Assembly (NCBI RefSeq): GCF_019969845.1
Contig: NZ_JAHXYR010000005.1
Coordinates: 310,001 to 374,000 of the forward strand
Direction of reading: 5' to 3'
DNA from: Sphingobacterium sp. GVS05A
Lineage (GTDB): Bacteria; Bacteroidota; Bacteroidia; Sphingobacteriales; Sphingobacteriaceae
DNA: 64,000 nt
Within the stretch, counting starts at the first letter, position 1. Each line of letters opens with the position of its first letter. The position numbers and the translations under genes are program-made. Positions 18,401 to 26,814 of this stretch are shown here, piece after piece. The notes under the pieces were generated by a model. The model had not been told where the DNA came from and made no database searches. It was given only the letters and a program-made list of their open reading frames with translations.

Positions 18401-18497
18401 GGAGGTAACTTCGGGTAGCAATGTTCAGATTGGGACAGACGCCGGTATTTACCCGGCTGCCAAATCCGTTTCCCTTGGTGTATCCCTAACTTTTTAA
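15444..18497 (+). CDS. SusC/RagA family TonB-linked outer membrane glycan transporter
   Basis: 1017 residues. Signal peptide at 1-25 (ends FAMAQ), a carboxypeptidase-regulatory-like beta domain at about 36-110 (LIGTVIDATTKEPIEGVTIQ), the SusC signature EEVVVVGYGTQKRRDLTGAV at about 113-132, a plug with SIRIRGGASIQGGNEPLYVIDGFP, then a 22-strand barrel that ends in SVSLGVSLTF. It imports oligosaccharides in a TonB-dependent way together with the SusD partner that starts 15 nt downstream. No ECF sigma/anti-sigma pair or hybrid two-component sensor is adjacent, so the regulator must be encoded elsewhere. Sulfatase genes in the same unit point to a sulfated glycan. Confidence 0.96.
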   Translation: MKNFSVLSYAILVVLFLYTFVFAMAQQPQPIINASLIGTVIDATTKEPIEGVTIQLEAVTHSVKTDQKGKFQFVTGQKLPFTLILTFVGYQKKRIIVNTSPTIIELVPSSEDLEEVVVVGYGTQKRRDLTGAVASLPENLIRQPVSSLDQTLKGGISGVQVTQTSGQPGGGVSIRIRGGASIQGGNEPLYVIDGFPVYNQTESTGVGSGTPVNPLASINPADIESIEVLKDAAATAIYGSRGANGVILVTTKKGKAGHVQLNYDGSIGVQRVLKNIDVLNAHDFAILRNETLYDANPSLGPYQYRKQAEIDQLGEGTNWQKEAFRTGNIQNHQLALSGGAEKVQYFLGANYFDQQGVIANTDFKRLGFRSNINANPFDRLQVGANLSINKTNAQIAPTGIVNALLIMPPTATIYEPNGAYTLRNPFENIFANPIATLKETTNTSNGLRILGTSFAQYRILEGLQAKVLFGVDLNSRDDKFYLPSYIYEGSGSKGEASLGNLDGTSWLNENTLTYTSAIGQHNFNALLGFTQQENKNEVFRAGAQNFVTDDLLFNSLQSGSTITRPSSDSYNWVLHSYLARVNYNYANKYYASASIRRDGSSRFGADNKWGNFPSLAFSWRVVNEPFFKQTFPGISDFKIRTSFGTTGNQEIGQYQSLSTLYSLNYLFGNNVVTGFASQRVPNKNLGWETTFQYDAGFDLAVLNNRLQFTIDYYYKKTKDLLLNVEIPWTSGYATSLQNFGSVSNKGLEFGLKSKNLQGNLSWNTDLNISFNRNKVLTIGEGAVSYISGNYIIKVGEPLGTFYGTVTDGILQLGEESSKGALTGNANPKAGDRLYKDINGDGQFTTANDRTLIGNAQPDFIFGISNTFSYKGFDLSFLIQGTVGNDLLNINRQNLEMFTGQQNASIDALDRWTTVNPSQLYPRAKLDPAPIFSDQFVESGSFARLKSLQFGYSFPKEWLKNAHITNLNLYLAAQNLLTWTSYKGFDPEVTSGSNVQIGTDAGIYPAAKSVSLGVSLTF

Positions 18498-18512
18498 TTT
18501 TTACAGATCCCA

Positions 18513-19982
18513 ATGAAAAAAATACAATTCCATCTTACTGTAGTATTGATTTTGCTGACAGGAATATCCTGCTCAAAATTGACTGAAACCCCCGAAAGCG
18601 CATTGGTTTCGGAGCAGTTTTACCTCAATCAGGGGCAAGCCGTTGCCGCAGTAACCGGTACTTATCGAAAATTGTATGAGACAGGGCAGTCCCTTTACAA
18701 CAGCCTATTCCAAATTGGTGTGGAGATGGCTACAGATGATTATGAAGCTGGACCCAGAGCACGGAATGCCCATGTACGTGCCCTAAGCAATCTGACCCAT
18801 GATGCCTCAAATGATCGAATGGAGCAACTCTGGAAACAGAGCTACGATGCAATCAATGCATCAAACCTAAACATTGTCCATATCGAAGCGATGACACAAA
18901 ATCAGATTGATGCAACGGTACAGCAGCGTCTGATCAATGAGGCAAAATTTCTCCGTGCATTGCACTACTTCAACCTGGTGCGCTGGTTTGGTCCAGTTCC
19001 ACTTGTGGTACGTCCTCTAGAAACCTTATCCACGCAAGAGTTGTATGTGACAAAGGCCTCTGAAGATGATGTGTATGCACAGATCATAAATGATCTGAAA
19101 GCGGCCTCCGGTCTACCGAATTATAAGAATTATAGCGATGCAGATAAGGGACGTGCTACATCCGGAGCGGCCAGAAGTCTTTTGGCTAAGGTATATCTAA
19201 CCCGGGCGGATTGGACAAATGCCAAACTGATTGCTAAGGAGGTGATTGATGAAGAGGGGTATGCGCTTTTTCCGAGCTTCGCTGATGTCTTTGATATAGA
19301 GAAAAAGAATGGTGTTGAACATATTTTCTCGGCACAGTTTAAAGGGAACAGTGGCTATCAGGGCAATTCATTGGCCAGTCGTTCGGCACCAGCCGATATA
19401 CCAGGTATCAATGGGGATTATGCCGACGCCCTACATGCCGAAGGTGGGCTTTACAAAAGCTTCGTAGCAACCGATAAACGTCTCCCCATCACATTTACAA
19501 GTGGCATGACATCACCTACTGACGGAAAATACTATGCATTGGCTAAGCCACAGTTCAATAAGTATTATGATGAGACTGTGGTAGGTAACCAGTCACAGTC
19601 TGCGAAGAATACACCCATCATCCGTTATGCTGAGGTCTTACTCATTTTTGCTGAAGCGGAAAATGAGTTAAATGGTCCCACGAAAGAAGCAAGAGATGCA
19701 GTCAACGCGGTACGTACACGGGCAGGAGTGGAGAACGTGCTGGATAAGGAGAATAAAGATAGTTTTCGGGAGCTTGTATTTGAAGAACGCCGGAAGGAAT
19801 TGGTGTATGAGTACCAGCGCTGGTTTGACCTCGTACGTCGGGGAGCAAACTATTACATCGCAAAACTGAAAGCTGCAGGAAAAACAAACGCAGCAGCTAG
19901 ACATCTTCATTTTCCAACTCCGCAGCGAGAGCTAAATTTAAACCCAAAACTGGTCCAACATCCGGATTGGTTGGCGAAATAA
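18513..19982 (+). CDS. SusD/RagB family glycan-binding lipoprotein
   Basis: 489 residues. The SPII signal has its lipobox Cys at residue 20 (LLTGISC). The TPR-rich SusD fold follows, with family landmarks: EAKFLRALHYFNLVRWFGPVPL (about 147-168), AARSLLAKVYLTRADW (about 222-238), the RYAEVLLIFAEAENELNG helix and the C-terminal FEERRKELVYEYQRWFDLVR. It sits as a lid over the SusC partner on the cell surface and binds the glycan. Sulfatase genes follow after 33 nt, consistent with one operon. Confidence 0.96.
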   Translation: MKKIQFHLTVVLILLTGISCSKLTETPESALVSEQFYLNQGQAVAAVTGTYRKLYETGQSLYNSLFQIGVEMATDDYEAGPRARNAHVRALSNLTHDASNDRMEQLWKQSYDAINASNLNIVHIEAMTQNQIDATVQQRLINEAKFLRALHYFNLVRWFGPVPLVVRPLETLSTQELYVTKASEDDVYAQIINDLKAASGLPNYKNYSDADKGRATSGAARSLLAKVYLTRADWTNAKLIAKEVIDEEGYALFPSFADVFDIEKKNGVEHIFSAQFKGNSGYQGNSLASRSAPADIPGINGDYADALHAEGGLYKSFVATDKRLPITFTSGMTSPTDGKYYALAKPQFNKYYDETVVGNQSQSAKNTPIIRYAEVLLIFAEAENELNGPTKEARDAVNAVRTRAGVENVLDKENKDSFRELVFEERRKELVYEYQRWFDLVRRGANYYIAKLKAAGKTNAAARHLHFPTPQRELNLNPKLVQHPDWLAK

Positions 19983-20015
19983 TAAAAATATAAGTTCAAC
20001 AAAACGAGATAAATT

Positions 20016-21608
20016 ATGAAAACAGTATTTATTCTTTTATTGACCGGTCTAAGTTGCTTCCTGAATAGAAGTACAGCGCAGGATAAGCGGCCAAATATTG
20101 TCTTGATCCTGGTCGACGATTTGGGCTTTTCAGATATAGAGCCTTATGGTGGGTCAGATTTTCATACACCAAATTTGACGGAATTAGCACAACAGGGCAC
20201 GCGTTTTCAGGAGTTTTATAACAATTCGATCTGTGCCCCAACACGCGCAACATTGTTGACGGGGCAATATGCCCATCGTGCCGGTATGGGTTATTTTAAC
20301 GTCAATCTCGGCTTGCCGGCCTATCAGGGATTTCTAAATCACGAATCGCGGACATTGGCCGAAATACTGCAAGGAGCAGGTTATTCGACTATTATTTCCG
20401 GAAAATGGCATGTCGGCGATGATAATGATCAATGGCCTGCACAACGTGGGTTTGAGCGCTCCTTTAATTTTGTGGGCGGGGCCTCCAATTTTTATGAAAT
20501 CAATGATCCCGAAAATCCTACTGTACCCTTGTATCGAAATAACAAAGCCTTCTATCTACCTAAAAATCGGTATCTAACAGACGAAATCACTGATCAGGCA
20601 ATTGGTTTTCTACGTGAGCAGGCACAGGATAAAAAACCATTTTTTCTATATCTCGCCTTTAATGCGCCACATTGGCCTTTGCAGGCTCCGGAAGAGGAAA
20701 CCCAAAAATATAATGGCGTATATCAACAAGGTTGGGACAGCCTGCGTGTGAAACGCTACGAAAATGCACTTCAAAAAGGTGTTTTTCCTAAGGGTCAGAT
20801 GATCGCTGCAAAGGATTCAAGTGTGCAGGAATGGAACAAGCTTACCTATGATGAACAACTATACTGGCAACGTCGGCAACAAGTGTTTGCTGCAATGGTC
20901 GATCGTGTGGACCAGAGCATCGGAAAAGTTCGACAGACATTAAAAGAACTAAAAAAAGATAAGAACACCATTATCATCTTTTTATCCGATAACGGAGCCC
21001 AAGGTGGTGAACGTAATCGCATTTATACATCCCGAAATACCGAAACCGTTGGTTTGCCAGGCTCCTATGATATGCAAAATAGCAGTTGGTCCCAAACAGG
21101 CAATTCACCCTTGCGAAGCTATAAGGACAATCCTTACGAAGGGGGCATCGGTTCACCCTTTATTGTCTGGTATCCCAAAGAAGTTAAAGCCAATGTTGTG
21201 AAGCGGGGAACAGGACACCTGATTGATATTGCGCCTACATTGTATGATTTTGCACAAGCGAAATATCCTTCGAAAGAAGGGGAGCTGACCACCAACCCAC
21301 TACCAGGTATAAGTTTACGGCAACTACTGCATACAGACAAAAACCAGGTTGACCGCCAAGCACCCTTGTTTTGGGAACGGGCGGGAAACAAAGCTGTTCG
21401 ATATGGTAAATGGAAACTTGTCTCCTTATTTAAGGAGGGAAATAAGCCGCAGCTTTATAATATCGACGAAGACCGCGGGGAAAATAGAGATCTCGCCGAT
21501 CAATACCCTGAGATCGTCAAAGATCTCGAAGCTCGTTATGCAGTCTGGGCAAAAGAAAATGGCGTGGTAGATTATAGACGGCTGAAGCCAACCGGTCAAT
21601 TCCGCTAA
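20016..21608 (+). CDS. Formylglycine-dependent sulfatase (S1 family), first copy
   Basis: 530 residues with a signal peptide (1-21, ends STAQ), so it is exported. Metal ligands are in ILVDDLG (Asp34-Asp35). The maturation motif is Cys73-Ala-Pro-Thr-Arg, where Cys is oxidised to formylglycine; Thr replaces the more common Ser but fits C-x-P/A-x-R. Further active site parts are SGKWHVG and SDNGAQGG. The C-terminal subdomain (KWKLVSLFKEGNKPQLYNI) is usual for arylsulfatases. It should remove sulfate esters from the glycan handled by SusCD. No formylglycine-generating enzyme is in this window. Confidence 0.94.
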   Translation: MKTVFILLLTGLSCFLNRSTAQDKRPNIVLILVDDLGFSDIEPYGGSDFHTPNLTELAQQGTRFQEFYNNSICAPTRATLLTGQYAHRAGMGYFNVNLGLPAYQGFLNHESRTLAEILQGAGYSTIISGKWHVGDDNDQWPAQRGFERSFNFVGGASNFYEINDPENPTVPLYRNNKAFYLPKNRYLTDEITDQAIGFLREQAQDKKPFFLYLAFNAPHWPLQAPEEETQKYNGVYQQGWDSLRVKRYENALQKGVFPKGQMIAAKDSSVQEWNKLTYDEQLYWQRRQQVFAAMVDRVDQSIGKVRQTLKELKKDKNTIIIFLSDNGAQGGERNRIYTSRNTETVGLPGSYDMQNSSWSQTGNSPLRSYKDNPYEGGIGSPFIVWYPKEVKANVVKRGTGHLIDIAPTLYDFAQAKYPSKEGELTTNPLPGISLRQLLHTDKNQVDRQAPLFWERAGNKAVRYGKWKLVSLFKEGNKPQLYNIDEDRGENRDLADQYPEIVKDLEARYAVWAKENGVVDYRRLKPTGQFR

Positions 21609-21650
21609 GTGCAGGAGGTAACTGATTGATGTACAGGTGATTTAAATAGA

Positions 21651-21789
21651 TGAAACCATCATGATTTATTCAAGTCCAGTGAGCCGAACGATTGAGCTCA
21701 TTTTTACCGATGAGACCAACACTTATACCGCCAAAGGCAGCGTGAATGCCTTAATCTAAAAATAATTGATGAACAAATAATTTATACAG
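21651..21789 (+). repeat. Conserved leader element, copy 1 (before sulfatase 2)
   Basis: This 181-nt gap contains two blocks that recur upstream of the GH29 gene at 49786: a 23-base block beginning ATGAAACCATCATGATTTAT at 21651, and a 19-base block AATTTATACAGATGAAAAA that runs into the start codon. Between them GAGCTCAT is also shared. Copy 1 encloses an open frame of 32 codons at 21661-21759 (starts MIYSSPVS, ends GSVNALI); copy 2 has a stop after 10 codons, so a conserved peptide is unlikely. The unit may be a regulatory leader or the relic of a shared ancestral gene start. Confidence 0.75.
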
Positions 21790-23412
21790 ATGAAAAAGAT
21801 AACATTATATATAGCCCTTATTTTTGGATGGGCAGGTACTGTTCTGGCACAAAGTAAAAAGCCTAATATTATCTTGATTCTCGCGGATGACCTTGGGTAT
21901 TCAGATTTGGGTGCCTACGGCTCAGAGATTGCAACCCCCAATATCGACCGTTTGGCCAATGAAGGGATACGCCTTAAACAGTTTTACAATAACTCCATCT
22001 GCGCACCTACACGTGCATCGCTGATTACAGGGCAGTATCAGCACAAAGCAGGGGTGGGGTATTTCTCAAATGATCTGGGCCTACCGGCTTATCAGGGTTA
22101 TATCAATGCGGAGTCGCTGACCATCGCTGAAGTCCTTCGCTCCAATGGCTACATCACAGCGACATCAGGCAAATGGCATGTATCTGGTAAAGGCAAGAGT
22201 CTACCTTGGGATCGCGGTTTTGACTTAGTTTTCCCGAGAGAGGAAAAGAATGCTGATTCGGGCGCTCCAACTTTCAATAAGGCAACAGATTCCTCGGGTT
22301 ATCCCTTGGAAAGTTCCTTTTCCACAGAGCTGATCAATCGGGCAGCTGAGGGCTTTTTGGATCAGATCAAAAGTCAAGATAAACCCTTCTTTTTGTATTT
22401 GGCACATACTGCACCACATTGGCCTTTAGTTGCCCTGCCACAGGATATCGCCAAGTACAAGGGACGCTATGATAAAGGGTGGGAAAGTATCCGTCGTGAG
22501 CGTTTCGAGCGTCAGAAGCAATTGGGTATTATTGAAAATGGGACAGTACTCTCTGTTGCTGATGAGGATATTTACGATTGGGAGCGTTTATCTTTTGATC
22601 AAAGACAGCTATGGGCCAAGAAAATGGAGGTATTCGCCGCGATGGTCGACCGTTTGGATCAGACTGTAGGCAAACTATTGCAAAAACTGAAAGACAACGG
22701 ACAATTGGACAATACCTTAATCGTGTTTCTGTCTGATAATGGAGCACCTGCAGAGGATCTTGTTCGTTGGTTTCATGGTGCTCGATTAAATAATGGTCCG
22801 GTTGGCACGGTGGGCTCATTCGAATCACAAAGTAAAAACTGGTCCTATGCATCAAACACACCATTCAAGGCCTTTAAAGATTATACCTATGAAGGTGGTA
22901 TCAACGCGCCGTTTATAGCTTGGTTTCCGGGCAAGATCGCACAGGGTATTAAAAAGGGTGCTGGACATATCATAGATTTAGCGCCGACCTTCTATGAATT
23001 GGCTGGAGCTGTGTATCCAAAAGAATATCAAGGACATCAGGCGAATAAGCTTCCCGGGAAAAGCCTAGTTCCCGTACTGTTACAGCAGCAGGATACGGTC
23101 AAACGGGAAGAAGGTCTGTTTTGGGAACGGGCAGGTAATCGTGCCGCGCGGATCGGAAAGTGGAAATTGGTATCAACCTGGCCTTCCTATAAATGGGAAT
23201 TATACGATCTGGAACAAGACCCCACAGAACGAAAAGATATAGCGAGCCAACATCACGAAATTGTATCACGCTTATCAATAGCTTATTTTCGCTGGGCAAA
23301 GGATAATGGGGTGGTGGATTTCATCGAATTGGAGCGCAAGGAACCTGTCAGTATGAAGGAATTTAGAGCAAGTAAAACCCAAGAAATCGCTGCACCAGCG
23401 TTTCGCTTTTAG
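21790..23412 (+). CDS. Formylglycine-dependent sulfatase (S1 family), second copy
   Basis: 540 residues, exported (signal peptide about 1-20, ends TVLAQ). Metal ligands Asp33-Asp34 are in LILADDLG and the maturation motif is Cys71-Ala-Pro-Thr-Arg. SGKWHVSGKGKSLPW and FLSDNGAPAEDL give the rest of the active site. It is clearly a paralogue of the sulfatase just upstream (shared FYNNSICAPTRA, GLPAYQG, FWERAGN), from an old duplication. Different loops around SGKWHV suggest a different regiospecificity. The gap to the first sulfatase holds the conserved leader, so this gene may have extra control. Confidence 0.94.
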   Translation: MKKITLYIALIFGWAGTVLAQSKKPNIILILADDLGYSDLGAYGSEIATPNIDRLANEGIRLKQFYNNSICAPTRASLITGQYQHKAGVGYFSNDLGLPAYQGYINAESLTIAEVLRSNGYITATSGKWHVSGKGKSLPWDRGFDLVFPREEKNADSGAPTFNKATDSSGYPLESSFSTELINRAAEGFLDQIKSQDKPFFLYLAHTAPHWPLVALPQDIAKYKGRYDKGWESIRRERFERQKQLGIIENGTVLSVADEDIYDWERLSFDQRQLWAKKMEVFAAMVDRLDQTVGKLLQKLKDNGQLDNTLIVFLSDNGAPAEDLVRWFHGARLNNGPVGTVGSFESQSKNWSYASNTPFKAFKDYTYEGGINAPFIAWFPGKIAQGIKKGAGHIIDLAPTFYELAGAVYPKEYQGHQANKLPGKSLVPVLLQQQDTVKREEGLFWERAGNRAARIGKWKLVSTWPSYKWELYDLEQDPTERKDIASQHHEIVSRLSIAYFRWAKDNGVVDFIELERKEPVSMKEFRASKTQEIAAPAFRF

Positions 23413-23494
23413 GAGGGGGAAACATTGATAAAACTGAGCTTCAGGTATATGGGAGAACATGCAAATTGATCCGAAGAAGTCTAGACCAAACAAA

Positions 23495-23525
23495 AGAGCA
23501 GCAAATCCAAAGGATTTGCTGCTCT
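23495..23525 (-). terminator. Hairpin between sulfatase 2 and rnhA
   Basis: Fourteen-base perfect repeat (23495-23508 and 23512-23525, left arm AGAGCAGCAAATCC) with an AAA loop. The T tract TTTTG lies on the minus-strand exit, so it best terminates rnhA. Confidence 0.75.
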
Positions 23526-23605
23526 GCTATAACAATTGAACATACGATATTCAATTCCAACTGGGTTCAATTTTAGAAAGCTGACTTTTGGAATAATTGC
23601 ATTCA

Positions 23606-24109
23606 CTATTTGTTTTCTTCGACTTCAAATACTGTGTCAATCTTCCAGGTACTCTTATCTTTGGAAGCTGCAACAGCCAGGCGATCGCAGCGTTCGTTCA
23701 AAGGATGACCAGCATGTCCCTTGACCCATACCAGCTTGACTTTATGTAATTTATAAACGTTCATTAAACGCATCCATAAGTCCTTATTCTTTTTTCCGGC
23801 AAATCCTTTTTGGATCCAGCCATAGACCCATTTTTTATCAATCGCATCAATGACATATTTGGAATCGGAATATACAGTAACCGCTTGGTTTAAATTTTTT
23901 AATGCTTCCAGCCCCACAATAACGGCCATCAGCTCCATGCGGTTGTTTGTCGTTTTTCGATAACCTCCTGAAAATTCCTTTTCGATCAGTTTCCCTTTAA
24001 ATGCTTCGTTGTCGCCTGTATAAATGGTCCTCAAAATGGTTCCATAACCACCCGGTCCAGGATTTCCGCTTGATGCCCCGTCTGTATATAATTCGATCAT
24101 ACCCTTCAA
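23606..24109 (-). CDS. rnhA: Ribonuclease HI
   Basis: 167 residues. The DEDD catalytic carboxylates are visible: Asp10 in [16 protein letters not shown], Glu in [16 protein letters not shown], Asp in [12 protein letters not shown] and a C-terminal [11 protein letters not shown]. It degrades the RNA strand of RNA-DNA hybrids during replication. It is a core gene in opposite orientation between sulfatase 2 and the fucosidase, so the PUL is interrupted here. A later ATG three codons in (24100) is an equally possible start. Confidence 0.96.
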   Translation of the reverse strand: MKGMIELYTDGASSGNPGPGGYGTILRTIYTGDNEAFKGKLIEKEFSGGYRKTTNNRMELMAVIVGLEALKNLNQAVTVYSDSKYVIDAIDKKWVYGWIQKGFAGKKNKDLWMRLMNVYKLHKVKLVWVKGHAGHPLNERCDRLAVAASKDKSTWKIDTVFEVEENK

Positions 24110-24309
24110 ACTTAGATAAATTTGCGTTGAAATACAATTATAATTGTGCCCATTGCCTCTACCGCTTGGTACTCTGTCACTAATATTGAGGAGTTATACG
24201 GTTTAGCAAAGCCTTCCTCGCTGTAATTTATCGCTTACACAATAGGATTCTGACGATTTATATGTATTTTGCCGGCTTAAACTCGTTATGTAATTGATAA
24301 TTTAGCTTT

Positions 24310-26145
24310 ATGAAGTTTCAAAAGGTTTCTCTTTTTGTTCTTTTGGCGTCGACCTGTCTAAACGTCACCGCCCAGAACAATGTACCAGCACAAAAAATGG
24401 AATGGTTTGAGGATGCCAAACTGGGGATTTTTATTCATTGGGGTATTTACTCCGTTGATGGAATCTCAGAGTCGTGGTCATTCTTCAATAATTATATTAA
24501 CCACGATAATTATATCAAGCAGCTTGATGGATTTACAGCTAAAAATTATAAACCTAAGGAATGGGCTAAATTGATCAAACAGGCTGGGGCAAAGTATACG
24601 GTTATCACGACAAAACATCACGATGGGATTTCCTTATGGAATACCAAAGCGGATAAGGCTATTACAACAGTGAAAGATGCCGCTGCAAAACAGGATGTTA
24701 TTACACCATTTGTGCAAGCTATACAGCAAGAGGGCCTGCATACAGGTTTATATTATTCATTGCCAGATTGGAGCCATCCCTATTATGATGTGTTTACTCG
24801 CGCAAGAAAGCGTTATGAACTGGTCAAAGAACCCAACCGTTGGAACCATTATGTAGAATATTATCAGAAACAACTCAGTGAGTTATCACAGCAGTATAAA
24901 CCCGAACTGATCTGGTTTGATGGGGACTGGGAGCATAGTGCCGAGGAGTGGAAAGCAAAGGAAACTCTGGCGCTGTTGCGTAAACATAATCCGAATATCA
25001 TTATTAATTCGCGATTGAACCACCACGGTGATTACGAAACGCCTGAACAAGGTATTCCAGTAACTCGTCCAGAAACTAAGTTTTGGGAACTCTGCTACAC
25101 CATGAACGACTCCTGGGGCTACCAGCCATTCGACAAGAAATACAAATCACCCAACATGATTATCCGCACCTTGGTTGATTGTATCTCGATGGGTGGGAAT
25201 CTGTTGTTGGATATTGGTCCAAAAGCCGATGGAAGCATTCCTGAAGAGCAAATGAATATTTTGAAGCAGTTGGGAAGGTGGACAAATAAACACGCAACGG
25301 CTATCTATGGTACAAGAGCAGGTATTCCATTCGAGAATTATCAAGGAAAGTCCGCTTTGTCAAAAGATGGGAAAACACTTTATCTCTATGTATATGAGCA
25401 AAAACCACAATTACAGCTAAAGGGTTTGCTGAATACAGCTGTTTCGGAGCTTTCCGTTGTGGGGGATGCGGCTTCAAGGGTGACAGCAACGACTGCCGAT
25501 GCAGCAATCCAATTGGATCTAACGAAAGTTAACTTCGACCAAGATGTTACTGTTTTGGCGTTGAAATTCAAGGATAAGGTTCAATGGCAAGCTCCTCAGG
25601 AAAAAGAGGTAAGTCTGGAAAATGTTTTAAACAACAAGCATATTGGTACTGCGTTAAATCAAATTGCGTCAACGCTGCATGTTGGAAAGAATATCTTCGA
25701 TCATTCTGGTTTGACATTAGACGGTATGGAGACTAAGTTGCCTACGGGGAACCTGACAAATCCAACCGTGTTGGATTGGGTTAAAAAGCATGCTGAAGCA
25801 CTTTATGAAACCGGAAAAGGCTTGCCAGAGGGACATTATGAAGGCTTAAGTGCACTTTCCAAGGATCGTCAGACCCTCTATCTTTTTGTGGAAGGAACTC
25901 CGACAGGACCTATTGCACTTAAAGGAATAAAGAATGGTATCGCACGTATTCGAGTCGTAGGTGAAGGTTCTATGATCAACCATGAGATTTTCAATAAGCT
26001 CTATTGGAGCAGTATTCCGGGGATAGTTTATATCCAGGCACCAAAAGAGCGTTTGGATAAAAATATGACAGTGATTGCGGTATTGTTGGATTCGCCTTTA
26101 GCATTGCACCGCGAAAAAGTAGGCGCAATTGAAAATAATCTGTAA
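24310..26145 (+). CDS. GH29 alpha-L-fucosidase with duplicated C-terminal domain
   Basis: 611 residues. Signal peptide 1-21 (ends VTAQ) sends it to the periplasm or beyond. The GH29 barrel has GIFIHWGIYSVDG (about 39-51), TTKHHDGISLW (100-110), TGLYYSLPDW (about 145-154) and LIWFDGDWEH with Asp204 as the likely nucleophile. After the barrel there are two related C-terminal segments: NKHATAIYGTRAGIP...GKSALSKDGKTLYLYV from about residue 327 and KKHAEALYETGKGLP...GLSALSKDRQTLYLFV from about 493, a repeat period near 166 residues. Most GH29 enzymes carry one such beta domain, so 611 residues is long. It should release alpha-L-fucose from glycans; it is divergent from rnhA. Confidence 0.95.
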   Translation: MKFQKVSLFVLLASTCLNVTAQNNVPAQKMEWFEDAKLGIFIHWGIYSVDGISESWSFFNNYINHDNYIKQLDGFTAKNYKPKEWAKLIKQAGAKYTVITTKHHDGISLWNTKADKAITTVKDAAAKQDVITPFVQAIQQEGLHTGLYYSLPDWSHPYYDVFTRARKRYELVKEPNRWNHYVEYYQKQLSELSQQYKPELIWFDGDWEHSAEEWKAKETLALLRKHNPNIIINSRLNHHGDYETPEQGIPVTRPETKFWELCYTMNDSWGYQPFDKKYKSPNMIIRTLVDCISMGGNLLLDIGPKADGSIPEEQMNILKQLGRWTNKHATAIYGTRAGIPFENYQGKSALSKDGKTLYLYVYEQKPQLQLKGLLNTAVSELSVVGDAASRVTATTADAAIQLDLTKVNFDQDVTVLALKFKDKVQWQAPQEKEVSLENVLNNKHIGTALNQIASTLHVGKNIFDHSGLTLDGMETKLPTGNLTNPTVLDWVKKHAEALYETGKGLPEGHYEGLSALSKDRQTLYLFVEGTPTGPIALKGIKNGIARIRVVGEGSMINHEIFNKLYWSSIPGIVYIQAPKERLDKNMTVIAVLLDSPLALHREKVGAIENNL

Positions 26146-26168
26146 CTCCCTTTTATTAAGTTATTTCT

Positions 26169-26194
26169 AGCCCAAGATAATCCTATCTTGGGCT
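26169..26194 (+). terminator. Terminator after the fucosidase
   Basis: Eleven-base perfect repeat (26169-26179 and 26184-26194, left arm AGCCCAAGATA) with a 4-nt loop, followed by TTTT. Confidence 0.88.
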
Positions 26195-26269
26195 TTTTGG
26201 TTCTAGATGAATGGTAATATTTGATGTATATCTTATAAAGAGAAGCATTTTTTATACTAACTTAGTCAG

Positions 26270-26728
26270 ATGAGTCTATCGTATATTTTTCTGTTGTCTT
26301 TGTCAACGGTTATGCTCTTAGCTTCCTGCAGTGCCGGAGATGGAAATAAAATGGAACGACAACGGGCGGATTCGCTGTGCAATGAAGTAATCAATGGAAA
26401 ATTAAACCTGGAGCAATTGGCGGAATCCGATGAATTTATGTATTTCGATGAAAAATATTTTCATGAGCCAGCCGATTTGAAGACAATTCCGGCATTTGAT
26501 AAGGTACAGATTCAGCTTGTGACTTATCGGATTTACAAACATGTCAAACTTGTGGATAACCGATACCAATTTGCTGTAAAGCAAGCCAAGGATCTGCATA
26601 TACCCAACAAAGCATTTGTCTATTACCAACGGTCTTTTGATGAGATGAACCGAAAGGCGGCTGCTAGCAAAGATTCGATTCGGTTGGAGCTTCCAGACAA
26701 TTATGCTACTAGGTTGATAAAGGAATAA
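26270..26728 (+). CDS. Small lipoprotein of unknown function
   Basis: 152 residues. A hydrophobic signal ends in the lipobox MLLASC with Cys20, so it is a lipoprotein. The mature part is charged and mainly helical (MERQRADSLCNEVINGKLNLEQL, broken by YFDEKYFHEPADL) with no family recognised. It has its own start region after the fucosidase terminator and precedes cobB by 86 nt in the same direction. Confidence 0.7.
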   Translation: MSLSYIFLLSLSTVMLLASCSAGDGNKMERQRADSLCNEVINGKLNLEQLAESDEFMYFDEKYFHEPADLKTIPAFDKVQIQLVTYRIYKHVKLVDNRYQFAVKQAKDLHIPNKAFVYYQRSFDEMNRKAAASKDSIRLELPDNYATRLIKE

Positions 26729-26814
26729 GACAGGTTGTTCATTATCAAAAGAAAATGTGTCTGAATCTATCAAAATCGGGAGATTTTCTTATTTTTAAAG
26801 CACTAAAAAGCCAA

